Of a DNA stretch of 64,000 bases, positions 34,996 through 42,465 are shown one piece after another; within the stretch, counting starts at the first letter, position 1, and the number at the start of each line of letters is the position of its first letter. The notes under the pieces are model-generated. The model was not told where the DNA came from, ran no database searches, and was given only the letters and a program-made list of their open reading frames with translations. A program made the position numbers and the translations under genes. Origin of the DNA: DAOVRD01 sp964521715 (GTDB taxonomy: Bacteria; Planctomycetota; Brocadiia; SM23-32); assembly GCA_964521715.1 (NCBI GenBank), contig CAZFSS010000007.1, forward strand, positions 109,643-173,642, read 5' to 3'.

Positions 34996-35337
34996 ATGGA
35001 GAAGGTGAACGCGAACGATCTGGAGTACAGGAATAACGTGAGCGGGCCGAAGTACCTGTTCAGGGGGCCGAGGGTCGACTGGGGGCTGATCCGCTTCCTG
35101 CCCGGCGAGGAGCTCGGCGCGCATCTCCACAAACAGGTCGAGGAGACGTTCTACTTCACCAGCGGCACCGGCGTCTTCATCACGGACGACCTTCAGTACG
35201 ACATCGAGCCGGGGGACGCCTTCCGCCTGGAGCCGGGAGAGGTCCACAACGTCATCAACACGGGGCAGGAGCCGCTGGACGGCGTCTTCATCAAGCACAT
35301 CTACCGTCCCGAGGACAAAGTGTCGGTCGAGCAGTAG
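34996..35337 (+). CDS. Small cupin-domain protein
   Basis: A 113-residue single-domain cupin. The first motif GEELGAHLHKQVEETFYFTSG has the His-His-Glu metal ligands, and the second is PGDAFRLEPGEVHNVIN with the fourth His. The ATG at 34996 follows GGAGGAAGCG. Such proteins range from sugar isomerases to sensors, so no specific function is assigned. It follows the Kdo-kinase-like gene by 33 bp and may share its transcript. Confidence 0.85.
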   Translation: MEKVNANDLEYRNNVSGPKYLFRGPRVDWGLIRFLPGEELGAHLHKQVEETFYFTSGTGVFITDDLQYDIEPGDAFRLEPGEVHNVINTGQEPLDGVFIKHIYRPEDKVSVEQ

Positions 35338-35384
35338 CTCCTCAGGCGCCTGCCGAAGCCCCTCACGCCGCCGCGAAGCCCGGC

Positions 35385-35414
35385 TTGCAATCGTTGAAGC
35401 GCGAGGGATATAAT
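35385..35414 (+). promoter_or_regulatory. Sigma70-type promoter for kdsD-kdsC-SDR-M20
   Basis: TTGCAA and an exact TATAAT with an 18-bp spacer, 51 bp upstream of the kdsD ATG. It excludes the in-frame start at 35385. Confidence 0.65.
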
Positions 35415-35465
35415 CCCCTGCGCGGGGCATTCCGGCCGTTCGACCCCGGCGCAGATCGAGAACCG

Positions 35466-36458
35466 ATGGACCACCTGGAAGCGGCGCGGCAGATCGTAGA
35501 CCTGGAAGTGAGCGCTCTGCAGGCCATGCGAGGGCTGCTCGGCGCCGAGTTCGACCGGGCCGTCGAGTTGATCTACAACTGCCGGGGCAGCGTGGTCGTC
35601 ACCGGCGTCGGGAAGGCCGGCATCATCGGCCAGAAGATATCGGCCACGCTGGCCAGCACGGGCACGCCTTCCCACTGGATGCACGCCGTGGAGGCCCGCC
35701 ACGGGGACCTTGGGCGCGTCCAGCCCGGGGACGTCGCCCTTGCCCTGAGCAACAGCGGCGAGACGGAAGTCGTCCAGCTCCTGCCCGCTCTGAAGAAGCT
35801 CAACGTGCCCGTCATCGCCATCACCGCCAGCAGGGATTCCACGCTCGCCAGGCACAGCGAGGTCGTCCTGGAGATCGGCCAGATAGAGGAGGCAGACTCC
35901 CTGGGCCTGGCCCCCTCGTGCAGCACCACGGCGATGGTCGTCATGGGCGACGCCCTGGCCCTCACCATCTTCCGGATGCGCAACTGGCAGGCGGAGGACT
36001 ACGCCTTCTATCACCCCGGCGGAGAGCTGGGACGCAGGCTCATAAGGGTCAAGGACGTCATGCGCAAAGGCGGCCGCAATCCCGTCGCGAACCGCAACGT
36101 TACCGTGCGGCAGGCCCTGGAGGTCATGAGCGGCGAGGGAAGCCCGGGCGCCGTCAGCCTAGTGGACGATGACGGGAAGCTGGTCGGGTTCTTCACCGAC
36201 GGGGACCTGCGCCGCCTGATGCGCGGCGGTGACCCGGCCGTCCTGAACCGGCCCGTCCGAGAGGTGATGACCGAACGTCCCACAACCGTCTCGACGGAGA
36301 GCCTCGTTGCGGAGGCCTATCGCGTCCTGCGCGGCCGCCGGATCGACCAGGTGCCGGTCGTCGATGGGGAAGGAAAGCCGGTCGGCATCGTCGACGTCCA
36401 GGACTGGCTCGACATAGAACGCGGATTCGACGTGCCCGCCGAGGCGGAGAGCCGGTAG
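35466..36458 (+). CDS. kdsD: KpsF/GutQ-type arabinose-5-phosphate isomerase
   Basis: A 330-residue isomerase converting ribulose 5-phosphate to arabinose 5-phosphate, the first step of Kdo synthesis. The SIS domain (about 30-185) shows VVVTGVGKAGIIGQKISATL, MHAVEARHGDLGRVQPGD and ALSNSGETEVVQLLPALK. Two CBS domains follow (about 205-325): VTVRQALEVMSGEGSPGAVS, FTDGDLRRLM and DQVPVVDGEGKPVGIVDVQD. ASC of family motifs and YHPGGELGRRLI are intact. The ATG at 35466 is downstream of a good promoter. kdsC, the later phosphatase step, follows 39 bp downstream. Confidence 0.94.
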   Translation: MDHLEAARQIVDLEVSALQAMRGLLGAEFDRAVELIYNCRGSVVVTGVGKAGIIGQKISATLASTGTPSHWMHAVEARHGDLGRVQPGDVALALSNSGETEVVQLLPALKKLNVPVIAITASRDSTLARHSEVVLEIGQIEEADSLGLAPSCSTTAMVVMGDALALTIFRMRNWQAEDYAFYHPGGELGRRLIRVKDVMRKGGRNPVANRNVTVRQALEVMSGEGSPGAVSLVDDDGKLVGFFTDGDLRRLMRGGDPAVLNRPVREVMTERPTTVSTESLVAEAYRVLRGRRIDQVPVVDGEGKPVGIVDVQDWLDIERGFDVPAEAESR

Positions 36459-36497
36459 GCGCTCCGTCGCAGGCAGCACGGAAGCCGAGGGAACGCC

Positions 36498-37094
36498 GTG
36501 GCCGAGGACGCCGTCGAGAAAGCGCGCAAGGTCCGCCTGGTCGTCATGGACGTGGACGGCGTACTGACCGACGGCAAAGCGATTCATCTGGCTCCTGTGA
36601 TGCGTCAGCGGCGGCTGACGCGCCGGGGGTTCAGCGAACGGCTGCAAAACTGGCTCGGGCTGCTGCGCTTCGACGGGCTCGAGTTCAACGTGCAGGACGG
36701 CACCGGAATCAAGTACCTGCACAGGTGCGGCGTGCGGACGGCCATCGTCAGCGGCCGCGACGTCGAAGCCGTCCGCGAACGGGCGCGCGTGCTGGGAATA
36801 GAGGAGGTCGTCCAGGGCGCGAAGGTGAAGATCGACGCGTACGAGGCCGTCCTGGCGCGCGCCGGCCTGGGCGACGACGAGGTGGCCTACATCGGCGACG
36901 ACCTGCCCGACATCCCGGTGATGCGCAGGGCCGGGCTGGCCGTGGCCGTCCCGAACGCCGCGCCCGAGGTCATCGAGCACGCCGACCTGGTGACGCAGCG
37001 ACGCGGCGGCGAAGGCGCCGTCCGGGAGGTAGCCGAGTTCATCCTCAAAGCCCAGGGCAAGTGGCAGGACATCCTGAGTCGCTACATCGAGTGA
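36498..37094 (+). CDS. kdsC: KdsC-type Kdo-8-phosphate phosphatase with a short insertion
   Basis: A 198-residue HAD phosphatase that releases Kdo from Kdo 8-phosphate. The nucleophile motif VVMDVDGVLTDG, the second motif TAIVSGRDVEAV, Lys in GAKVKIDAYE and the acidic AYIGDDLPDIPVM are complete. Between DGVLTDG and NVQDGTGIK there are about 25 more residues than in E. coli KdsC, an Arg-rich insertion (APVMRQRRLTRRGFSERLQN) where the family has the flap between the first two motifs. The start is a GTG with GAGGGAACGCC upstream. It is in one operon with kdsD. Confidence 0.9.
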   Translation: MAEDAVEKARKVRLVVMDVDGVLTDGKAIHLAPVMRQRRLTRRGFSERLQNWLGLLRFDGLEFNVQDGTGIKYLHRCGVRTAIVSGRDVEAVRERARVLGIEEVVQGAKVKIDAYEAVLARAGLGDDEVAYIGDDLPDIPVMRRAGLAVAVPNAAPEVIEHADLVTQRRGGEGAVREVAEFILKAQGKWQDILSRYIE

Positions 37095-37110
37095 GACCCG
37101 GAGAGCGCAC

Positions 37111-37938
37111 ATGACGGCAAACGAACTGACGCTTGACCTGAGCGGCGAGGTGGTCGTGCTCACGGGCGGGGCCGGCGTCCTGTGCGGGACGATGGCGCGG
37201 GCCCTGGCCGCGAGCGGCGCCGCCGTGGCCATCCTGGACGTCGCCGAGCCCGCCGCCAAAGCGCTGGCGAATGAGATACGGGCCGACGGGGGGGCCGCCC
37301 TCCCCTACGCGTGCAGCGTCCTGGACAAGGAGCAGCTCCAGTCCGCCTGCGACGCCACGGTGGAGGCACTCGGCGTGCCGACCGCCCTCATCAACGGGGC
37401 CGGGGGCAACAAGGCGGACGCGACGACAGGCGATGAGATGTCCTTCTTCGACCTGCCGAAGGACGCCGTGCGGTGGGTCTTCGACCTGAACTTCCTCGGC
37501 ACGTTCCTGGCCAGCCAGGTCTTCGGCAAGCCGATGGCTGAGAGCGGGAAGGGACACATAATCAACGTCTCCAGCATGAACGCGTTTCGTCCGCTCACCC
37601 GGATACCGGCCTACTCCGCCGCCAAGAGCGCCGTGAGCAACTTCACGCAGTGGCTGGCCGTGCACATGAACCAGCACTACGGTCCGCGGATCCGCGTGAA
37701 CGCGATCGCGCCCGGCTTCTTCCTGACCGAGCAGAACAGGTTCCTTCTGACGGACCGGCAGACAGGGGAGCTGACGCCGCGCGGCAAGGCCATAATCGCC
37801 CACACGCCAGCCGGGCGGTTCGGCGAACCGCAGGACCTGGTGGGAACGGTGCTGTGGCTGCTGAGCGATTCGTCCCGGTTCGTCAACGGCGTGGTCGTGC
37901 CCGTCGACGGCGGTTTCAGCGCGTTCAGCGGCGTCTGA
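37111..37938 (+). CDS. Short-chain dehydrogenase/reductase (SDR)
   Basis: A 275-residue classical SDR. The NAD(P)-binding start VVVLTGGAGVLCGTMARALA replaces the usual TGxxxGIG; the NAG motif is NGAGG. The Ser of the triad is in HIINVSSMNAF, and Tyr and Lys in AYSAAKSAVSNFTQWLAVHM. The length, and the segment RIRVNAIAPGFFLTEQNRFLL with the long loop after it, fit the D-mannonate oxidoreductase-like (fructuronate reductase) branch of SDRs, but this is not certain. It lies 16 bp after kdsC, and the M20 peptidase gene follows, so it is probably in the same operon. Confidence 0.88.
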   Translation: MTANELTLDLSGEVVVLTGGAGVLCGTMARALAASGAAVAILDVAEPAAKALANEIRADGGAALPYACSVLDKEQLQSACDATVEALGVPTALINGAGGNKADATTGDEMSFFDLPKDAVRWVFDLNFLGTFLASQVFGKPMAESGKGHIINVSSMNAFRPLTRIPAYSAAKSAVSNFTQWLAVHMNQHYGPRIRVNAIAPGFFLTEQNRFLLTDRQTGELTPRGKAIIAHTPAGRFGEPQDLVGTVLWLLSDSSRFVNGVVVPVDGGFSAFSGV

Positions 37939-37973
37939 GCCGCCGTCCGCAAAGAGCGGAAGAGGAAAATGCG

Positions 37974-39227
37974 ATGGACTTCGAGAAGGTCAGCGAATGG
38001 ATTGCCAGCCGTGACGAGCAGATGGTCGAGCTACAGGCCGGGCTGACGTCGCGCCCCGCCATTGCGCCCGAGAGCGGCGGCCAGGGCGAGTGGGAGAAGG
38101 CGTGCTTCCTGGAGGACTGGCTGCGCGAGCACGGGCTCGACCAGATCACCCACTACGACTGCCCGGACGAGCGCGTGCCCGAGGGCAAGCGGCCGAACCT
38201 CGTGCTGGCGCTGCCCGGCCGCAAGCCGGAGCCGTGCGTGTGGGTCTGCACGCACCTGGACGTCGTCCCGCCCGGTCAGCAGGAGGCGGACGGATCGTGG
38301 CAGGGCTGGGAGTCAGATCCCTTCACAGTCAGGCGCGCCGGGGACATGATCGTCGGCCGCGGCGTCGCGGACAACCAGCAGGCCCTGGTCAGCTCGGCCT
38401 TCGCCGCTCTCGCCCTGGTGGAGACAGGCGTCGAACCCGCCCACACCGTGAAGCTCGCCTTCGTGTCCGACGAGGAGACGGGCAACAGGCACGGCCTGGG
38501 CTCCGTCCTGCACGAGCACGGCGACATGTTCACGCCGCAGGACGTCATCATCGTGCCCGACGGCGGCAACGAAGATGGCTCAATGATCGAGGTGGCCGAG
38601 AAGTCGGTGCTGTGGCTGGAGTTTCGCATCACCGGCAAGCAGTCCCACGGCTCGCGGCCGGACATAGGCGTCAACGCATTCCGCGCCGCCGCGTGGCTCG
38701 TCAACACGCTGGACGAAGGGTTCAAGTTGCACTTCGACAAGGTGGACCATCTCTACGAGCCGCCGTCGAGCACGTTCGAGCCCACCCTGCACAAGGCGAA
38801 CGTGCCGAACGTCAACACGATACCGGGCGAGGACGTTTTCTGCTTCGACTGCCGAGTGCTGCCTGCCTACGGCCTGGACTCCGTGCTCGACTTCGTCCTG
38901 GCCCAGTGCAGGCGGGCGGACGGCGGCTTCGGAACGACGACGGAGCTGGCGATCCGGACCCGGTCCGACGCGCCGCCGGCCACTTCGCCCGGCGACACGG
39001 TCGTGAGGGTGCTGGAGTCCGCCATAAAAGAAGTCAAAGGCGTAGACCCCAGGCCGATGGGCATCGGCGGGATGACGTTCGCCTCGCTGTTCAGGGCCCA
39101 GGGCCTGCCGGCAGCCGTCTGGATGACGACAACGGGCACCGCCCATCAGGCCAATGAGGTCTGCGCGATCGCCGACATGGTGGACGACGCGCGCGTCTTC
39201 GCGCACGTCTACATGAACGACTTCTGA
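37974..39227 (+). CDS. M20 family metallohydrolase (ArgE/DapE/CPG2-like)
   Basis: A 417-residue zinc hydrolase of the M20 family. The metal site shows WVCTHLDVVPPG (His, Asp), GRGVADNQQALVSS (bridging Asp), SDEETGNRHGLGSV (catalytic Glu pair) and the C-terminal GTAHQANE His. The dimerisation lid is about residues 195-310. Members deacylate N-acyl amino acids or cleave peptides; substrate cannot be told. The ATG at 37974 with AGAGGAAA upstream is chosen. The frame is open upstream within the SDR gene, but that is not coding. It ends the kdsD operon. Confidence 0.9.
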   Translation: MDFEKVSEWIASRDEQMVELQAGLTSRPAIAPESGGQGEWEKACFLEDWLREHGLDQITHYDCPDERVPEGKRPNLVLALPGRKPEPCVWVCTHLDVVPPGQQEADGSWQGWESDPFTVRRAGDMIVGRGVADNQQALVSSAFAALALVETGVEPAHTVKLAFVSDEETGNRHGLGSVLHEHGDMFTPQDVIIVPDGGNEDGSMIEVAEKSVLWLEFRITGKQSHGSRPDIGVNAFRAAAWLVNTLDEGFKLHFDKVDHLYEPPSSTFEPTLHKANVPNVNTIPGEDVFCFDCRVLPAYGLDSVLDFVLAQCRRADGGFGTTTELAIRTRSDAPPATSPGDTVVRVLESAIKEVKGVDPRPMGIGGMTFASLFRAQGLPAAVWMTTTGTAHQANEVCAIADMVDDARVFAHVYMNDF

Positions 39228-39237
39228 CCGGGGCCTG

Positions 39238-39393
39238 CTGGTGGCCTTCTGAACAGACAACCTTGCGTTCTGCAGCCGGCGTCTTCCGCGGACTGATACG
39301 TAGGGGCACGGCGCGCCGTGCCCCTACAGGGTCGCGGTCGCTGTCGAGTGGTGGCTGCGAGAACGCAACGCGACTCTCCTGACAGTCCACTAG
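39238..39393. mobile_element. 156-bp palindromic element, copy 1
   Basis: Bounded by CTGGTGG and CCACTAG. Subterminal imperfect inverted repeats (near CCTTGCGTTCTGCAGCC and GGTGGCTGCGAGAACG) enclose the perfect 28-bp palindrome at 39299-39326. It is the same length as, and clearly homologous over its whole span to, the copy at 60084-60239. No coding capacity. It sits exactly between the end of the M20 gene and the converging stop of the GH-like gene, and could act as a bidirectional terminator. Confidence 0.8.
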
Positions 39394-39394
39394 G

Positions 39395-41566
39395 TCAATC
39401 CGGCTCCAGCTCGGCGCCCACGAGCGTCAGCGTCAGCCCCTCAAGCAGGTCCTTCTCGGATATGCGCGCCAGCGTAACGCCCTCCCGCTGCCTGACGGAG
39501 AGGACGGGGATGCGCATCTTCTGCCAGTCCGCCAGCGGCAGGAGCGGCACCGACAGGGTCGAACGCACCGGCCTGAGCGTCAACTCCCCCTCCAGCCGGT
39601 TCAGGCTCAGCCCCGCGGCGCCCATCGGCATGCCGAAGACCGTAGCCCCCCGGGGGTAGAAGTTCAGGTTGTTCTGCTCGGTGGTGTCATAGTAGAGGGA
39701 GGAGTGCCAGTTGTCGCCCGTTGCGGCCTGGTAATCCCAGTAGCGCGACACGTTGTCCAGGAGGTCTACCTCCAGGTAGGCGGCCACGTAGTCCCGCCAC
39801 ATGTTCTGGGAGAACCAGACGATCCCGTCGGCGCTGCTGGAGTGGCGGCAGCCGTAGGGCGTCATGGTGGCCCGGTTGGCGTTGCGGATGTCCGCGGCGA
39901 AGCGGTTCAGCTTCCAGCGGGGCATCTTGATGCCGGCCAGGAACAGGTACAGCAGCCCGTTGGCCGTGTAGATGGAGTAGTCGTCCCAACCCGCCAGCTC
40001 GCCGGGCTCGAGCGGCCGGCCGGACCAGGGATCCGTCAGCCCTTCGGTCGTCCGGCTCAGGCTGACCGCGTAGTGGTTCCGGAGCCACGCTCCGTCCTCC
40101 ACGGTCTTGATGCCCTTGGAGGCGAACGCGCGCCAGCGCTCGGCCTGCGAGTCCTTTGCGCCCGACCTCTGCTCCATCTCGGCCAGGGCCCAGAGCGCCG
40201 CCTGCGACTTGACGGCCAGATACACCTGCTCCCTGCCAAACTGGACCGCCGGACTGGCGTCGTCGATCGTGTTGGCGGTCCCCCTATCCGGCACTCCGTT
40301 ACCGGTCGAGTCCGCCTTCACCAGGAACTCGGCCAGGCGCCGGCACAACGGCAGCTTCCTGGCCGCCTTCTCGATATTGCCCGTGAAGAACGCCCAGGCC
40401 GCCAGGAGCAGCAGGTAGTTCGTGTTCTCCTCGACCGGCATATGGTGGGAGTAGACCTGCCGGCCGACGACGTGGTTGGAGCCCATGTCGTGGCACAGGA
40501 AGGACGTCCCCCTGCCCTCCGCGCCGAGCGTCTCCGCGCCGTCCACCTCGAAGTCAGCCCATTCGTCCAGCAGCATCTCCAGCAGCCCGGGCCAGAGGGC
40601 GAAGTAGAGCAGCCCGTCGTTGTATTCCACGTCAATCGTCGAGTGGAAGAAGCAGGACCCCTCCCAGACGCTGAACCAGTCGCGACCGCCCTTGCGCGTG
40701 GTCCACCAGGTGTTCACCAGGAACGAGTGGAGTGCGATGGCGGCCAGATTGGACGCACTGCTGCCCAGGCTCCAGTCGCGGATGGCCGCGTCGACCACGT
40801 CGCAGCACTTCTCGATCTTGGCCCTTTCCTTGGCCGCCCACGCCACCATCTTCTCACGCGAGCCGAACAGCTCCACGTACTTGAACGGCGTGCCCTCCCC
40901 GAAGACCTCCAGCACGGGCTCAGCAGTCCAGCTCGACCAGAGGACCGTCATCCTGCCGACGCCGTCCGCCGGAAGGTCGAACGCCCTCCTGAACCCCGAG
41001 GAGCCGAGGGGCTCGGCGTCGGGGCTTTCCACCCAGTTCTCGACGTCCACCGTCAGGGCTGGCAGGTCGGCCCGCGCCGGCGCCGTGCTGGCGAACCTGT
41101 ACTGGAAGCCGCCTTCGCCGCGCGCGAATTCCACCCCTTCCCCGTGGAGCTCCAGAACCAGCTCCCCACGCAGCAGCGGCGACTCCGCCCTCTCCCAGCG
41201 GAACCTATCCAGCGCCCGGACCTCAATGTCCACATAGTAGAACGGCGCCGCAGAGATGTGCGCGTTCTGCGGATAGAAGGGCGCTCTGATGCGGAGCCGG
41301 ACTTCGATCCAGAGCCCGGGATGGACGGCCCGGTACTCGATGGCCGTAAGCGTGTCGAACTGCTCCACGAATGGGAAGTGCTTCTGCCGGCTCGTGAAGG
41401 GCAGCGCCCACACCTCACCGTCCCGCGTCCTGACGCCGACCGTCAGGTCCAGCGGCCGCTCCCGGAACTCGCCGTACGCGTTCTGGTAGAGGCAGTGGTC
41501 GTGGGGATCGAATATGAGGTTGAAGCGGCCGCCCAGCGTAGCTGCCGCGTCGGCAATCAGGTGCAT
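39395..41566 (-). CDS. Six-hairpin glycosidase-like enzyme (GH52 / DUF4965-like)
   Basis: A 723-residue protein without signal peptide. The N-terminal half looks like a beta-sandwich; the C-terminal half has an alpha/alpha six-hairpin pattern. Landmarks: FSVWEGSCFFHSTIDVEYND, LCHDMGSNHVVGRQVYSHHM then PVEENTNYLLLLAAW, NTIDDASPAVQFGREQVYLA, and YPRGATVFGMPMG. These resemble both GH52 beta-xylosidases (the Glu of WEGS and the Asp of NTIDDAS fall where GH52 has its nucleophile and acid) and bacterial DUF4965/DUF1793 glutaminase-like proteins (HDMGS...MPVEE). I cannot decide between them. The start at 41566 has GGGAG upstream. Confidence 0.65.
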   Translation of the reverse strand: MHLIADAAATLGGRFNLIFDPHDHCLYQNAYGEFRERPLDLTVGVRTRDGEVWALPFTSRQKHFPFVEQFDTLTAIEYRAVHPGLWIEVRLRIRAPFYPQNAHISAAPFYYVDIEVRALDRFRWERAESPLLRGELVLELHGEGVEFARGEGGFQYRFASTAPARADLPALTVDVENWVESPDAEPLGSSGFRRAFDLPADGVGRMTVLWSSWTAEPVLEVFGEGTPFKYVELFGSREKMVAWAAKERAKIEKCCDVVDAAIRDWSLGSSASNLAAIALHSFLVNTWWTTRKGGRDWFSVWEGSCFFHSTIDVEYNDGLLYFALWPGLLEMLLDEWADFEVDGAETLGAEGRGTSFLCHDMGSNHVVGRQVYSHHMPVEENTNYLLLLAAWAFFTGNIEKAARKLPLCRRLAEFLVKADSTGNGVPDRGTANTIDDASPAVQFGREQVYLAVKSQAALWALAEMEQRSGAKDSQAERWRAFASKGIKTVEDGAWLRNHYAVSLSRTTEGLTDPWSGRPLEPGELAGWDDYSIYTANGLLYLFLAGIKMPRWKLNRFAADIRNANRATMTPYGCRHSSSADGIVWFSQNMWRDYVAAYLEVDLLDNVSRYWDYQAATGDNWHSSLYYDTTEQNNLNFYPRGATVFGMPMGAAGLSLNRLEGELTLRPVRSTLSVPLLPLADWQKMRIPVLSVRQREGVTLARISEKDLLEGLTLTLVGAELEPD

Positions 41567-41801
41567 TTGGGCTCCCTCAGGCCCTCCTCTGGTCCTTTCC
41601 GCCCGGCCGCCGGCGACACGAGCCGTCGCGCGGACCCCTCCAATCTAGCGGAAACGGGTGCGGATGCAAACAGAAGGACGGCCGGCGGCGGTCCCCGGCC
41701 CGGCAGGCGGGCTGAAGGCGAGCGTTCGTTTGACAAAGCAGCGGCCAGGGGCAAGACTGGCGTCTCTCCCTCGAGCCCCAGGAGCAGCGACGGAGGCCAC
41801 C

Positions 41802-42437
41802 ATGGCGCGCAAGACCAGGCTTGGCGTGTTGATCAGCGGCGGCGGCAGGACGCTCCAGAACTTCATCGACCTGTCCGCCGGGGGCCGGCTGAAGGCGACC
41901 GTGGCCAAGGTCATCAGCAGCCGCAGCGACGCCTACGGACTGGAACGGGCCCGCAACCACGGCATCCCCGCCGCAGTCGTGCGCCGCAGGGACTTCGGGA
42001 GCACCGCCGAGTTCAGCGCGGCCGTCACCGAGGAGCTCCGGGCCGAGAGCGTCGACCTGGTCGCCATGGCCGGGTTCCTCAGCCTCTACTTCATACCCGA
42101 CTGCTACTCGGGCAAGGTGATGAACATCCATCCCGCGCTGCTGCCCGGCTTCGGCGGCAAGGGATTCTACGGGGACAGGGTGCACCAGGCCGTGCTGGAC
42201 TGCGGCTGCAAGGTGAGCGGGTGCACGGTCCACTTCGCGGACAACACCTACGACCGCGGGCCCATCATCATCCAGAAGGCCGTCCCGGTCGAGGAGGGCG
42301 ACGACGCCCACTCGCTGGCCGCGCGCGTGTTCGCAAAGGAGATCGAAGCCTACCCCGAGGCCATCAACCTGTTCGCGGAAGGACGGCTAGAGATCTGCGG
42401 CCGTCGGGTGAACGTGAAGCCCCCCATGGAAGGCTGA
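41802..42437 (+). CDS. purN: Phosphoribosylglycinamide formyltransferase
   Basis: A 211-residue GAR transformylase of de novo purine synthesis, using 10-formyl-tetrahydrofolate. The N-terminus LGVLISGGGRTLQNFID binds the ribose phosphate, MAGFLSLYFIPDCYSGKVMN leads into the catalytic NIHPALLPGFGGKGFYG (Asn and His), and CTVHFADNTYDRGPIIIQ completes the site with its Asp. The ATG at 41802 has CGGAGG upstream; the longer frame from 41658 is not conserved. It stands alone, with no other pur gene nearby, and converges on the FHA-GAF-phosphatase gene. Confidence 0.95.
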   Translation: MARKTRLGVLISGGGRTLQNFIDLSAGGRLKATVAKVISSRSDAYGLERARNHGIPAAVVRRRDFGSTAEFSAAVTEELRAESVDLVAMAGFLSLYFIPDCYSGKVMNIHPALLPGFGGKGFYGDRVHQAVLDCGCKVSGCTVHFADNTYDRGPIIIQKAVPVEEGDDAHSLAARVFAKEIEAYPEAINLFAEGRLEICGRRVNVKPPMEG

Positions 42438-42465
42438 GAGCACAGGGCGCGGGAAGCGGGGATCC

